Assembly: GCF_040954835.1 (NCBI RefSeq)
Contig: NC_090709.1
Location: 41,920,490-41,984,489, forward strand
DNA length: 64,000 nt
Reading direction: 5' to 3'
From: Lepisosteus oculatus
Taxonomy: Eukaryota; Chordata; Actinopteri; Semionotiformes; Lepisosteidae
Below are positions 1-12,290 of the stretch, piece after piece. The position numbers and the translations under genes are program-made. The notes under the pieces were generated by a model. It was not told the origin of the DNA. It ran no database searches and was given only the letters and a program-made list of their open reading frames with translations. The first letter of the stretch is position 1. Every line of letters begins with the position of its first letter.

Positions 1-1159
1 CTTGCTACTATTTCAGTGCTCAGGTGGATACTTGCTAGTATGGTCCTGTAATCAACAACTGGGCCTCCTAGTGTTTTTCTAAGCTTTTGTGTTGACTTGG
101 TCCGGGGCTGAGCTGTGTCTTGTGTTTTACATTATCTCACGGTGTGAGGCTTCACCTGCAGTCTGTTTTTTTTTTGCTCCCCCAGTTGCTGCTTGTTAAT
201 AAAGCAACTGTGATCGAGGTGTTCAAAGAGGGGAACATGAGACGGCACAAGGCCACCCCCTGAGAGGGGGGAATGAAGTCAGTGGAGGGGTGTGTGAGAG
301 AGGTGGGAAAGATGCTTTCATGGTTTTCTGATGTGGGTGGTGGAGATAGGCCCTACTTAAAAAAAGTGTTCTCCCTTCTACCCTTAAGTACTTAGGCACA
401 ATTTTTTTTTTCAACAGTTCTAGCCCATCTGGTTTTGGGTTTTTTTTTTTACCTGGTCTTTCCCTTCCCCCGGGGAATATGAACATGCACCTCCAGTGCC
501 TTAGTTCTGTTCTGTGGTCATCATGAGGTTAACTTGTTTCAAGGGGGGAAGGCTGATCTCTCCACTGTTCTTTGGGGGTGAGACTGGGGTGGGGGGGGAC
601 CCTAGATGTGTTTTTAAGGTTGTAACGCTCCCTGATTCAACTGCTCTACACTGCGCTAAGGTTATTGGAGATGCGTGTGACTCGGGACTGGAGTTGTGCT
701 TCAGGACAGAGCTCTGGGTAGGGTCTGTGTGCCGGTAGAAGGAATGTCCCCTCGGGGCAGTGGAGCCTGTGTGCAGCAGGAGCTGTGTACAAACACACCA
801 CCCCTCTGTCTGAAAGGGGAGAGAGCTGACTGGGCTGTGAGTGAAGCCGGTAAGGACCAGTAAGAGTGAATATTAATCTACCTGCTGCCTCTAAGCAGGA
901 GGGATCGAGGTTGAGCAGGAGCTCTTAATTGTTCAAGAGGGAGAGAGCGGATTGCTACTCCACAGCCTCAACCAATCTGCTTTCTCTTCAATATAATGCA
1001 CCTCCTTGCTCTTGGCTCCCTGGTACAGTCATCCTCTCCAGGCTGGACTCATCTTACACCGAGAGATACAGGTGGGGCAGTGTTGGAGTGTGTGTGTGTG
1101 TAAGATGGGGGGGGGGTGTTACTTTCTCACTGGGACTGTCCTGCTGCAGGACTTCATGA

Positions 1160-1246
1160 ACTACGTTTCCCAGCATGCCATGGGGAGAATGGTGGCCAAT
1201 AGGTTGCCTCCCCTGGGTTAATGAGGCTCAGCTGGTGTATATAAGG
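1160..1246 (+). promoter_or_regulatory. Promoter-like cluster: ZNF143-type site, CCAAT, TATA
   Basis: ACTACGTTTCCCAGCATGCC at 1160 (ZNF143/THAP11-type motif), CCAAT at about 1196 and TATATAAGG at 1238 are ordered as in a Pol II promoter. The ZNF143-type site is mirrored in the right arm at about 6626-6645. No coding exon follows that I can recognise. Confidence 0.4.
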
Positions 1247-1734
1247 AGGGTAGGGGAGCTCAGCTCCAGCAGCAGGGTGGAAGGTGGAGGCAGTGGTCTG
1301 TTCAGTGAGTTGGACTTGGGGGTGGGAAGAAAACATTTGGAGCTGCAGAGAAACTGGCAGCGGTTTTAAGAAGGGAAGAGAGGGAGGGAGAAGTGGGGGT
1401 GGTTCTCAGTGAACGAGGAGCTGTCCTGGGGCCTGGGTTCAGATTTTATTCATCTCTTCCTTCATCAGTTCTCACCCTGGGAGCAGGATCTGTGTTCCTG
1501 GTGCTTGAAGGCCGCAGGGGGGGGGGGGCTCTTGGGTGCAGGCAGGGCCTGTGTTTCTCTTTTCTCTCAGAGGAGGCTCAGCAGGAGCCCCTATGAACAT
1601 CTAGAAGCAGACGGGGCAGGGGCCCTTATTTCTTCCTGGGCTTGTTTCTCAGGGACCTGGTGTGGACATGTGCTGGTGACCCCCCAGTCATTTGACACCC
1701 ACCCAACTGTGGTCAGACCCTCAGCAACAGGGAT

Positions 1735-2135
1735 CAGGAGTTCCAGCAGGGCAGCTCTGGGCACAAACACTCACAGCCACAAGGGAAGGGATCGCAGTGC
1801 TCTTTATTCACAGAGAGGGACACAGCAGGCCAGAAACCACAAGACAGACCCTCGCTCTTACCTGGAGCCACCACCAGCTTCAAACCAGGCCTGTGGCAAG
1901 AAAGCCAGCACTCCCAGTTCCCAGGCTCGGCAGTCCAACACAGCAGCAGCAGCACAGCTCTGAAGCTCCTCTCTCCTGCTCCGCTCAGCACAACCACTCT
2001 CTTCCCCAGCCAAGGCCGGACTGAAGGGCTCCGCTGCCTGCTTTTTAAATGTCTCCCGACCAATGGGCTTCCACCAATGAGCCAGGTAATTGTGCTTTGG
2101 CACGGCCTTCTGGGAAATGGAGTCGACATCCTGCT
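1735..2135 (-). mobile_element. LTR-like or minigene module (left arm)
   Basis: Minus strand, in order: a TTTCCCAGAAGGC motif, two CCAAT boxes (reading ATTGG, 2060-2080), TATA-like CATTTAAAAAG (about 2040-2050), a donor-like CAGGTAAGAG (1855-1864) and AATAAA (1808-1803). This U3-R-like layout suggests a solo LTR or a small non-coding transcription unit. Related copies at 5375-5745 (+) and 6035-6265 (-). Confidence 0.35.
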
Positions 2136-2284
2136 GCCCCTCACAGCGTCCAGAGCGAGTGGCACAGGAGCTGTTCCTGAAGTAGCTGAGCCCGTCGGCG
2201 AGGGAAATAAATCCAATTCAAATAAAAAAGAGCAAGTAGTCTTCTCGGCTGAATAAAAGAATAATTGTTAACGTTTGTGAGAAA

Positions 2285-2880
2285 TGTAAAACACTTGTCC
2301 TGTGGAGGATTTGAACCTGCAGGCTGGAGGGGAGCAGGCGAGAGCTCTTCCACAGAGCCACCGTGTCTCTCAGCAGGCTGGGGCTCCTGTGGGCTCTTGC
2401 TCTTCCCGGCTCAGGGTTCCAGACTGAGCAGTAAAAGGCAGAGCGATGGTGTCTCCTCTCAGGGCAGGAGCAGGTGGAGGAGTGGAGATGGTGCTGCGCT
2501 CGTGACTGGGAGGTTGTGAGTTCGAATCCCAGGTGAGACCTGAGGTTGGTAAGAAAAGTATGTGAGCTCGGTGTCTCTATTTATCAACGTGTCTCTGTTT
2601 TCAAGAATTAAATTGAATAAAACAAGCAGTTTCTCCCTGGATTTGAACCCACAACCTCTCTGGTATAGAGGCAGAGCTCTTCCACAGAGCCACCATGTCT
2701 CTGTTGGTCTGGGGCTCCTGTGGGCTCTTGGTCTTCTTCCCAGTTCAGGGCTGAAACGGAGGGATAAGAGCCGGACCGAATCCCTCTCCCCTTGGGCCTG
2801 GAGCAGGTGGAGGAGTGGAGACGGTGCTGCACTCATGACCAGGAGGTTGTGGGTTCAAGTCCTGGCTGATCCCTGGTAAG
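2285..2880. repeat. Cluster of tRNA-like elements, left arm
   Basis: Alternating orientations: 2295-2365 (-), 2465-2540 (+, B-box GAGTTCGAATCC), 2635-2700 (-), 2795-2875 (+, GGGTTCAAGTCC). Each has A-box- and B-box-like sequence around an anticodon-arm-like segment. They resemble SINE heads, not intact tRNAs. Confidence 0.5.
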
Positions 2881-2899
2881 TAAACCAAGGTGAGTATGT

Positions 2900-3783
2900 G
2901 GGCAGGATGATGGGGAGGGGCTATTACTGGGGGGTAGTGGGGGGGTGGAGGAGGCAGAGCAGGGCTAGGGGGAGGGGCAGGTAGTGGGGGTGGGCTAGGA
3001 AGGGTAGAGCAGAGCAGGGCAGGGGCTGGGTTAGCCAGGGGTAGAGGGGGAGGAGTGGGTTACACAGAGGTGCAGTGCTAGGCTAGAGAGGAGTAGAGTA
3101 GAGCAGGGCCAAGGCTAGACAGGGGAAGTGGCAGGTTGGGTAGAGGGGTAGAGGTGGGTTAGGCAGGGTGAAGGCTAGACAAGAGGAGGTGTAGGGCAGG
3201 GCTAGACAGGGGCAGTGTAGGGGCAGGGCCAGGGGTGGGTGGAGAGAGGAGAGTAGGAGAGGTGATGGAGGAGGAGTGGCAGGTGACCTGGGCCTGGGGG
3301 GGGGAGATGGGAGGAGAGGTGAGTGGAAGAGGAGTGGCAGGTGGCCTGGGCCTGGGGGGCAGGAGGAGGAGTTGGGAGGGGGGCCCAGGCCAAGGTGGGG
3401 TTGAGGCAGGTGAGGTGGTGTAGGGGCAGGGCTAGGGGTGGGTGGAGAGAGGTGATGGAGGAGGAGTGGCAGGTGACCTGGGCCTGGGGGGGGGAGATGG
3501 GAGGAGAGGTGAGTGGAAGAGGAGTGGCAGGTGGCCTGGGCCTGGGGGGCAGGAGGAGGAGTTGGGAGGAGAGGCCCAGGCCAAGGTGGGGGTGAGGCAG
3601 GTGAGGTGGTGTAGGGGCAGGGCTGGGTGTGGGGGGGAGAGAGGAGAGTAGGAGAGGTGGTGGTGGAGGAGGAGTGGCAGGGGACCTGGGGGGGAGATGG
3701 GAGGAGAGGTGATGGAAGAGGAGTGGTGGGTAGGGTAGACAGGGTGAGGCAGGCAAGGGGGGAGGGCCTGGGGAGGGGTAGAT
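2900..3783. repeat. G-rich inner arm with about 200-bp tandem units
   Basis: Units beginning GGGGCAGGGC(C/T) start near 3221, 3424 and 3614. Plus strand is extremely G-rich with many runs of four or more G; its complement at 3850-4560 is C-rich. G-quadruplex formation is plausible. Confidence 0.7.
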
Positions 3784-4587
3784 GTTTTTTTTCCTTTCTC
3801 TTGTCTCTTCTGCTTGTCCCCAGGAGATAGAGGTGAGAGATTCAGCAAAAAACATGTTTCCTTCCACCAAACCCTCGCCCCTCGCCCACCTCACCCTGTC
3901 TACCCTACCCGCCACTCCTCTTCCATCACCTCTCCTCCCATCTCCCCCCCAGGTCCCCTGCCACTCCTCCTCCACCACCACCACCACCTCTCCTACTCTC
4001 CTCTCTCCCCCCACACCCAGCCCTGCCCCTACACCACCTCACCTGCCTCAACCCCACCTTGGCCTGGGCCCCCCTCCCAACTCCTCCTCCTGCCCCCCAG
4101 GCCCAGGCCACCTGCCACTCCTCTTCCACTCACCTCTCCTCCCATCTCCCCCCCCAGGCCCAGGTCACCTGCCACTCCTCCTCCATCACCTCTCCTACTC
4201 TCCTCTCTCCACCCACCCCTGGCCCTGCCCCTACACTGCCCCTGTCTAGCCCTGCCCTACACCTCCTCTTGTCTAGCCTTCACCCTGCCTAACCCACCTC
4301 TACCCCTCTACCCAACCTGCCACTTCCCCTGTCTAGCCTTGGCCCTGCTCTACTCTACTCCTCTCTAGCCTAGCACTGCACCTCTGTGTAACCCACTCCT
4401 CCCCCTCTACCCCTGGCTAACCCAGCCCCTGCCCTGCTCTGCTCTACCCTTCCTAGCCCACCCCCACTACCTGCCCCTCCCCCTAGCCCTGCTCTGCCTC
4501 CTCCACCCCCCCACTACCCCCCAGTAATAGCCCCCAGTAATAGCCCCTCCCCATCATCCTGCCCACATACTCACCTTGGTTTACTTA

Positions 4588-5195
4588 CCAGGGATCAGCC
4601 AGGACTTGAACCCACAACCTCCTGGTCATGAGTGCAGCACCATCTCCACTCCTCCACCTGCTCCAGGCCCAAGGGGAGAGGGATTCGGTCCGGCTCTTAT
4701 CCCTCCGTTTCAGCCCTGACCTGGGAAGAAGACCAAGAGCCCACAGGAGCCCCAGCCCTACAAAGGCACACTGTGGCTCAGGGGAAGATCTCTGGACTTC
4801 TGCCTGGAGATTGTGGGTTCAAATCCTGGACGGATCAGGAACTTTTGTTAATTTAATTCTTGTGGGCCGTAACACACTGATAAATAAAGACACGAGGGCT
4901 GTGGGCTTTTACTTCTCACCCTGTCGCTGTTGGGGAGGATCACACTGCAAACCCACCTCAGCTCTTAGCCAGGACTTGAACCCACAACCTCCTGGTCATG
5001 AGCTCAGCACCATCTCCACTCCTCCACTGGCTCCTGGCCTGAAGGAGAGCTCATTCAGTCTGTCTTTTATCCCTCAGTTTCGAACCCTGAGCTGGGAAGA
5101 CCAAGAGCACACAGGAGCACTGGACTTACAGAGACACTGTGGCTCAGTGGAAGAGCTCTGGGCTTTTAATGCTGGGGCTGTGGGATCAAAGCTGT
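4588..5195. repeat. Cluster of tRNA-like elements, right arm
   Basis: 4590-4670 (-), 4765-4845 (+, TGTGGCTCAGGGGAAGA and GGGTTCAAATCC), 4968-5040 (-), 5130-5190 (+, GTGGCTCAGTGGAAGA). Inverted counterpart of the left cluster with local rearrangement. Confidence 0.5.
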
Positions 5196-5374
5196 TTATT
5201 TTCATTTATTTTTCTGCATATTTTAACATTTATGCTTTTACTCATCCTGGAAAACTTATCACAGTTTTTCTAGTTGAATTAGATTTATTTTTATTGATTT
5301 CAGAAACAACTGAGCCCCAACACAGAGTAAGAGCGCAGCAGGTTCAGGCAAGACCGTGGCGCCTGTCTGACCTT

Positions 5375-5745
5375 CATCCCCAACGAGGCCAATCGGAACA
5401 ACCTGCTGCCTATAATTAGCTGCCTAATTGGTGGAAGACGATTGGTGGGGAGACAGTTAAAAGGTAGGAGGGGAGGCCTTCAGGCTGGTGCTTCCTGGGG
5501 ACAGAGGTCAGTTGTGCTGAGCAGAGCTGAGCTGCGTCAGGGGGTCTGACTGCTGAGCCTGGGAGCTGCGAGTCTGGTTGTCTTCACAAAGACCTGCTTT
5601 GAAGACAACTGCAAGTCTACCTAGAGTTCAGAGAAGAACTGCGGTTTGTCTTCTGGTTTCCGGACTGCTTTATCCCAAACTGTGAATAAAGAGCACCGTT
5701 TCCTTACCTCGTGGCTGTGAGAGTGTTTGTTCTGAGAACTGTCCA
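5375..5745 (+). mobile_element. LTR-like or minigene module (right arm)
   Basis: Mirror of the 1735-2135 module: CCAAT at 5389, ATTGG repeats to about 5445, TTAAAAGG at 5457, AATAAA at 5685. Both copies point outward from the palindrome centre. Confidence 0.35.
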
Positions 5746-6034
5746 CCTGTGTCTCATCTGGAGGAGGTGGAGGATTGAGGCTGTCAACTGGACACTGGGA
5801 CAGGACCAGTCTCTTCTCTCCTCTGAGCTGAAAAGCAACTGGGTTTAGCTTCAGGTCAGCCTGGGCCGCTGCTGGCCTGGTAAGGAAAAGTTGATCCTCA
5901 TGAGGGGAGACTCTGTGAGGTGCCACAGGGTCACCAGCAAACTTCCACTCCAGATCAATGAAGAACAGGAGAAATATGTAGTGGAGTAGATACAAAATAT
6001 CCAAGGTCTTATTTGAAAGATGTCCCAAGCTAAG

Positions 6035-6265
6035 CAAACCAGTCCTGCTGAGCTCTGTGAAAGTGAGAGATTAAACTCTTGCCCTGAAAGTAGGAGAGCA
6101 GGGGGTTGTGCTGTGAACTGGTCTTTCGTCTCCAGCAGCTCCTTTCTCCACTCACTGCAGCAATGCTGGGAGACTCCACTTCCTGCTTTTTAAATGTCAC
6201 CTGACCAATCATGTTTCTCCAGCTGGTCAGCTGACCAAAAACTACACTGCACTCTGGGTAAGGCA
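6035..6265 (-). mobile_element. Third, partial LTR-like module
   Basis: Minus strand ATTGGTCAGGTGACATTTAA followed by AAAGCAGGAAGTGGAG matches the promoter half of the two modules above; no AATAAA found in this copy. Confidence 0.3.
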
Positions 6266-7594
6266 GCTGTGACAAGGACTATCCTCCAGCCCAGCTATGA
6301 GCTGGAGTGTAAGAAAGAAGCAAAATATTGACAGCAGCTGGGGAGAGTGACTTAAGAATGAAAGTTAGGTTCTTGGAACACCTTCCAGTTTTATTAAAAA
6401 TAACCCAGCTTGTTGATAAATATAAATATTCCTTTCTCAGACCCTCTTGCAGCTTTGCTGCACTTAAAACATTTCCTTCCCCCCGACAAACCCACACAAT
6501 GTATTAACTTGTACCTCCAGGCTCCCGTCCTCTGCAGGAACTCAGACTGGCTGCAGGTGTGGATTGACAGCACCCACCCCTTATCAACCCAGGGGAGGCA
6601 GCCTCTTGGCCACCATTGTCCTCATGGGCTGCTGGGAAATGTAGTTTGTAAAGTCCCGCAGCAGGATAGTCCCAGCGGGAGAGTAACAGAGAGGGGAGAC
6701 TGTACCTCTCCCTTGGCCCATCTTACACTAACACTGTCCCACCTGTATTGCTCAAGACAAGTCTAGTCTGGAGCAGATGACTGCACCAGGGAACGAAGAG
6801 CAAGGTGGGGTATTATATTGCAAAGAAAGCAGACTGGTGGTCTCTGTGGAATAGTAACCTGCTCTCCCTCTTGTACAGGTAAGAGCTCCTGCTCAACCTC
6901 AATCACTCGTGCCCAGAGGCAGCAGGGGGATTAATATTCACTCACAGCTCCATCAGCTCTCACTTTTCCGTCGGAGGGGTGGTGTGCTTGCACACGGGCT
7001 ACATTTCCACCAGGAGACACATTCCTTCTACCGGCAAACAGACACCCCACAGTGCTCTGTCCTGGGGCACAACTCTAGCCGAGAGGCACACGCATCTACA
7101 ATCACCTTGTCACAGCTCAGAGCAGTTAAATCAGGGAGCGTTACAACCTTAAAAACACATCTAGGGACCCCCCCCTCCCCTGTCTCGACACCGAAGAACC
7201 CCCAAGAGATTGGACTTCACCATTGGACCAAGTTAATCTCATGATGACCACAGGACAGAACTAGGACCCTGGAGATGTTCACATTCCCAGTGGGAAGGGA
7301 AATCCCAGAAAAAAAAACAACCAAAACCAGAGGGGCTAGAACTGGAAAAGAAAGGCAGTTATGCCTAAAGACAACCCTTCCAGAAAAAAAGTCCCCCCCC
7401 CGCCTATCTACAAGAACCAAACCCCACAGTCACATGAACATGTTTTTCCCCTCCTCTCTCTAAAACACACCACTCACCTGACTTCATTCTCCATATCCCA
7501 CCTCTCAGGGGCGGCCCTGTGCAGTCTCATTCTCTCCCCCCTTGAACACCTCTAGCACACTTGCTTTATTAATTAAGAGGAGGGGGGAGATTGA

Positions 7595-10500
7595 GTAAAA
7601 GAGAGGAAAGTGTAGTAGGCCAGTTTGTCCAAAGGGCAGGGTTGACAATTACAATAGGGGGCAGTTTAACACCGCAGACTGCCCCATTAAACAACAGAAC
7701 AGGTCAGACCTACAAGTACAGAACTGAGTGTTACAATATCATAGTGACAGTTGAGGACACGTCTACGTATCCCAACAGAATCCAGGTGACATTTCACACT
7801 CCTGTACACAGCTGAGAGTATTACAGCACTACTACTGAGCACAGTACATTACACCTGTTTGACTATTACACTCATGTACAATTAACACTATGGGACAGAA
7901 CTCTATTTACACTGCAGCCCAGGACCCTAGACTGTATTACACCCACATAACAATAGAATTTTACATGACACTACATGAATCTGAATATTACAGTAAAGGT
8001 AATCTTTTTAGACAAAAACTGAGTATACTACTCCGACCCAGGCTTGTTTTACAACTATTAGTAACAGAGCACAGTAAAGTGCAGTACACAGGCTTGAGTA
8101 TTACAAGCAAGTACAGGTGGTATTTTCTAATTGTCCGCAAACCATCTGTTCTACAGGAATACAACACAACTGCAACAAAGTGCCAGGTCAGTACAGCAGA
8201 CTATTACAACACAGTACAATACACAACTCTCAATGTTACAACACACTAGAGAAGCTAGAAGACAGTACACAGGGCTGAATATTACAATCAAGTACAGGTG
8301 ACGTTTTGGGACAGAAATGCATGTGTTACACTGAAATACAGTACAGAGGATGATGGTTACAACAGTGTACAAGGGACAGTTCAGAACAGCAATCCAGTAA
8401 TTATAACACAGTATGGTACACAGCTCTCAGTATTACAACACGATACTGGTAACAGTTCAGAACAGTCCACAGCTCTTAGTAATACAACAACCCAGGTAAC
8501 AGTTCAAAACACAGTAGCTAAGTGAATATTACAATAGAGTACAGGTGTCAAAGTAGGACAAGGCTGAGTCTTACACTGAAATACAGTACAGAGGGCTGAG
8601 TATTACAACATTATACAAGTGACAGTTTAGTACAACACTACATGTACTACAACACAGTACAGTACAGAGGGCTGAGTATTACAACACTCCAGGTGACAGT
8701 TCACATAACGGTACAGTACACAGGTCTGAGTATTACACCCTAGAGTACAGGGGACAGTTTCAGTAGTCTGAGTGCGACACTGAAATACAGGACAGAAGGT
8801 GACTGTTACAACATTGTACAAGTGACAGTTCAGTACAGCAGTCCATGTGTTACAACAGCTCAAGTAGGGAGCTACATCAGGATGTGTAAGCCACAAAGGT
8901 TTCTTTACTGCTGAAAAGAGAAGAAAGGAAATATTTCAGCTGTGGAGTGACGGTTCAGTATAATAGAATACAGGTGACCATTTGGTACACTGGTCACGTT
9001 ATTACATTGTAGTACAGTACAGCACAATAGAGGTAATAATTGACATCACAGTACAGTACACAGGTCAAGGTATTACAATAGATTACAGGTGACAGTTTAT
9101 TACACTGTTGTACAACAGACAGGGCTGGGTATTACAACAATACAAGTGACAGTTCACATTACTGTACATGACAGTGGTCTGAGTATTACAATCAAGTACA
9201 GCTTAAAGTTCTGGGCAGAAGTCTATTTCAGTGTAACACTCCATATGAAGAGTGACTGTTACAACATTGTACAAGTGACAGTTCAGTACACCAGGGCCTG
9301 TATTACAACAGCACAGTACACAGGGCGGAGTATTATAATAGGACAGTTGAAATATCAGCACAGAGCTTTGAGTATTAAAATACACTACAAGTGAAGATTT
9401 AAGAAACAGTTGTGTCACTGTGTATTAAAGTTCAGTCTGAAAAAGAGACCAAACACTGGTTGATGTAGGTTGGTACAGGCCAGGTGAGAGTTGAGCACAC
9501 AGCTTTGAGTATGAAAGCAGAGTAAAGGTGAGAGTTCAGCACACTAGTTTAAGTAGTTTAATACAGTCCAAGTGAGAGCTGAACACGGATCTGAGATTTT
9601 TTATTAAGGAGGTGAGTAAAGCACACAGGTGTGTCATTGATTAAAACTCAGAGGTAAGAAAAAGGAGCACACAGATTTGAGTATTGAAGTACAAGCTCAC
9701 CTCCCTTGTTTAAGTATTTCAGTACAGTCCAGGTGAGACCTGATGACACAGATTGAAGTATTAAAGCACAGTCAATGTAAGAGTTAAGTTTACAGGTTTA
9801 AGTATTACCATGCATTACAGCTCAGGGGAGATGAGAGTTCAGAACACAGGCTTCTGTATTAAAAACACAGAAAAAAAGTAGCCATTCTGTTGAGTACACT
9901 CCAGCTGAGAGATGAGCACACAGGTTTCAGTAGTGAAGCACAGGGTAAAGTTTTAGTCCAGAGCTAACACCACAGATCTGAGAAATAAATTTAAAATGCT
10001 AGAGTAAAGCACACAGGTGCATCATCAAGTAGTAAAACTCAATCAAGGGAAGAGTGTAGCACACAGATTCAAGTACACTATAGATGAAATTTCAGCATAC
10101 ATCCATGTGACTGAATATTAAAGCTCACTTACAAGTTAGAGATCTGCACAACACTGGTTTAAGTATTTTAGTGTAGTCTGGATGAGAGTTGAGCACAGAG
10201 TTTGAGTATTTAAGCTCACTTAACAGCTAGAGTTCAGCACACTGGTTACACTGGTTTAAGTATGATAGTACAGTCCACATGAGGGGTCAGAACACACTTT
10301 TGAGCATGAAAGCACAGTAATGATGAGAGCTCAGCACTCGTGTGTCAAGGCGAGAATTAAATTAAGTACAAGTTTAAAGGGTGAGAGTAAAAGGACACAG
10401 GTGTGTCATTGAGTATTGAAACTCAGTCAAGGTAAGAGTGTAGCACACAGATTCAAGTATTAAAGTCCACTATAGATGAAGGTTTAGCATGCATGTCACT

Positions 10501-11960
10501 GAATATTACAGATGCATACAAGTGAGTTCAGCACACTGGTTTAAGTATTAAAGCTCAGTACTGGTGAGAGTTCAGTACACATGTCTGAGCATTGCAAAAT
10601 AGTACCAGTCAGATACGCGAGTTCACAGATCTGAGTATTACAACAATACAGGTTACAGCTCATCACAGGGCTGAGTATTCCAATAGTACAGATGACAGTC
10701 CGGCATACAGATTTAAGTATTAAAATACACTGCTTGTGAAGGTTTAGCACGCATGCACATCACAGAGTATAAAAGCTCACTTACAAGTTAGGGATCAGCA
10801 CACTGGTTTCACTTTTATAGTACAGCAAAGGTGAGTAAAGCACACGGGTGTGTCATTGAGTATTAAAACACAGTAGAGGTAAGAGTATAGCACAGATGAG
10901 TATTGAAGTACACTACAGAAGGGTCAGCATACACATCTCTGAATATTAAAGCTCAGTACAAGCTCACCTCCCTGGTTTAAGTATTTCAGTACAGCCCAGG
11001 TGAGACCTGACGACACAGATTGAAGTATTGAAGCACAGTCAATGTAAGAGTTACGTTTACAGGTTTAAGTATTACCACACATTACAGCTCAGTGGAGCTG
11101 AGGAGTTCAGAGCACAGGTTTCAGTATTAAAAACTGAACGGGTACTTTTTTTCCTATGTTGAGTACACTCCAGGTAAGAGATGAGCACACGGGTTTCAAT
11201 ATCGAATCACAGGAAAAAGCACTGCTTTAAGTTTTTTTATTCCAGAGCTGACCACACAGATCCAAGATTTTAAAATTTCAAACAAGTGAGTAAAGCTCAC
11301 AGATGTGTCATCGAGTATTAAAACTCAGTCAAGGTAAGAGTGTAGCACACAGATTTGAGATTTAAAGAACACTGCAGGTTAAAGTCCAGCAAACTGGTGT
11401 GTCACTGAATATTAAAGCTCACTTACAAGTTAGGGATCAGCACAGGGGTTTAAGTATTTTAGTGCAGTCCAGGTGAGAGCTGAGCACACAGGTTTGAGGA
11501 TTAAAGCCCACTTACAAGTTAAAGTTCAGCACCAGTGGTTACACTGGTTGAAGTATGATAGTACGGTCCACATGAGGGGTCAGTACACACTTGAGTGTGA
11601 AAGCACAGTAAAGGTGAGAGTTCAGCACTCGTGTGTCAGTGTGAGAATTAAATTAAGTACAAGTTCAGCACGCTGGTTTAAGTATTACAGTACAGTCCAC
11701 AGGATGGCTCAGCACACAGGTCTGTCATTGAGAATTAAAGCTCAGGACAGGAGAGAGGTTCGTATGCAAGTGTGAGGATTACCAGTATTAAGGCTCAGTG
11801 GAGATGGGAGCATACTACACAGGTTTGGGTGTTAAAGTATTATATAGGAAACACTTCAGCACACTTGTATATATATCATTGAGTAACAAAGCTTAGTACA
11901 GGTGAAAGTTCAACACATAGATGCGTCAGTGTATTAAGGTACAATCCTCTTGAGAATTGA
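7595..11960. repeat. 4.4-kb degenerate tandem repeat, about 50-bp unit
   Basis: Consensus pieces GAGTATTACAACACAGTACA and GTGACAGTTCAGTACACAG recur throughout; towards 9.4-11.9 kb the unit drifts to GAGTATTAAAGCTCAGTACA. Very rich in GTAC. No coding sequence seen. Confidence 0.75.
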
Positions 11961-12290
11961 GTACACCATTGTAAACACCCCACTCCCTACAGTACAGCCA
12001 CTGATAACCATGATCAGAACAGTCTATCTGAGCAAAGTACCTCACTCTGGGGTACAAGACTGTGTCCCCCTCTGGAATCAAACCTGCAATCCCACAGTCA
12101 AGAAGCCCTGTTTAATACTGCAGAAGTGTAGCGTTTTACAGAGCACAAGCAGCTGGACTGAGAGAAAGACACACAGCTCAAGAGACGTCACAGAGACCGA
12201 CACAAGGAGGAAGAAAGACAGGAAAGAGCTCCAAACCTCCATCCCATCTTCCAACTGGTAGTCTCTGGCCAACCTGGAAAATAGAGACGG
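11960..12290. other. Unassigned spacer
   Basis: A non-repetitive stretch between two tandem arrays. No splice-bounded exon or RNA gene recognised. Confidence 0.3.

Larger units (their letters stand above)
175..3783 (+). repeat. Left arm of giant imperfect palindrome
   Basis: Pairs with the reverse complement of 3850-7590. Checked anchors: 600-640 with 7130-7180 (GGGAGCGTTACAACCTTAAA, reverse complement on the left), 840-1060 with 6730-6950, 1155-1215 with 6590-6650, 2871-2960 with 4500-4593. The inner 900 bp are nearly identical, while the outer part is roughly 75-85% similar by eye. The left arm has one or two extra inner tandem units, so arm positions are offset. Confidence 0.85.
3850..7590 (-). 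repeat. Right arm of giant imperfect palindrome
   Basis: Inverted copy of the left arm. The loop, about 3784-3849, is unique and contains a polypyrimidine tract ending in CCCCAG and a following GGTGAGAG, i.e. an acceptor-like and a donor-like site 9 nt apart. Confidence 0.85.

Noticed and set aside
1-1000. snRNA gene near ZNF143-type site
   Set aside because: No match to conserved U1, U2, U4, U5, U6 or 7SK sequence that I could see.
3202-4368. Proline- or glycine-rich ORFs over 150 aa
   Set aside because: They follow from G-rich/C-rich palindrome arms and are mirrored on both strands.
2285-5195. Functional tRNA genes
   Set aside because: A and B boxes are present, but acceptor and anticodon stems do not pair convincingly and the elements occur as degenerate clusters; SINE-like.
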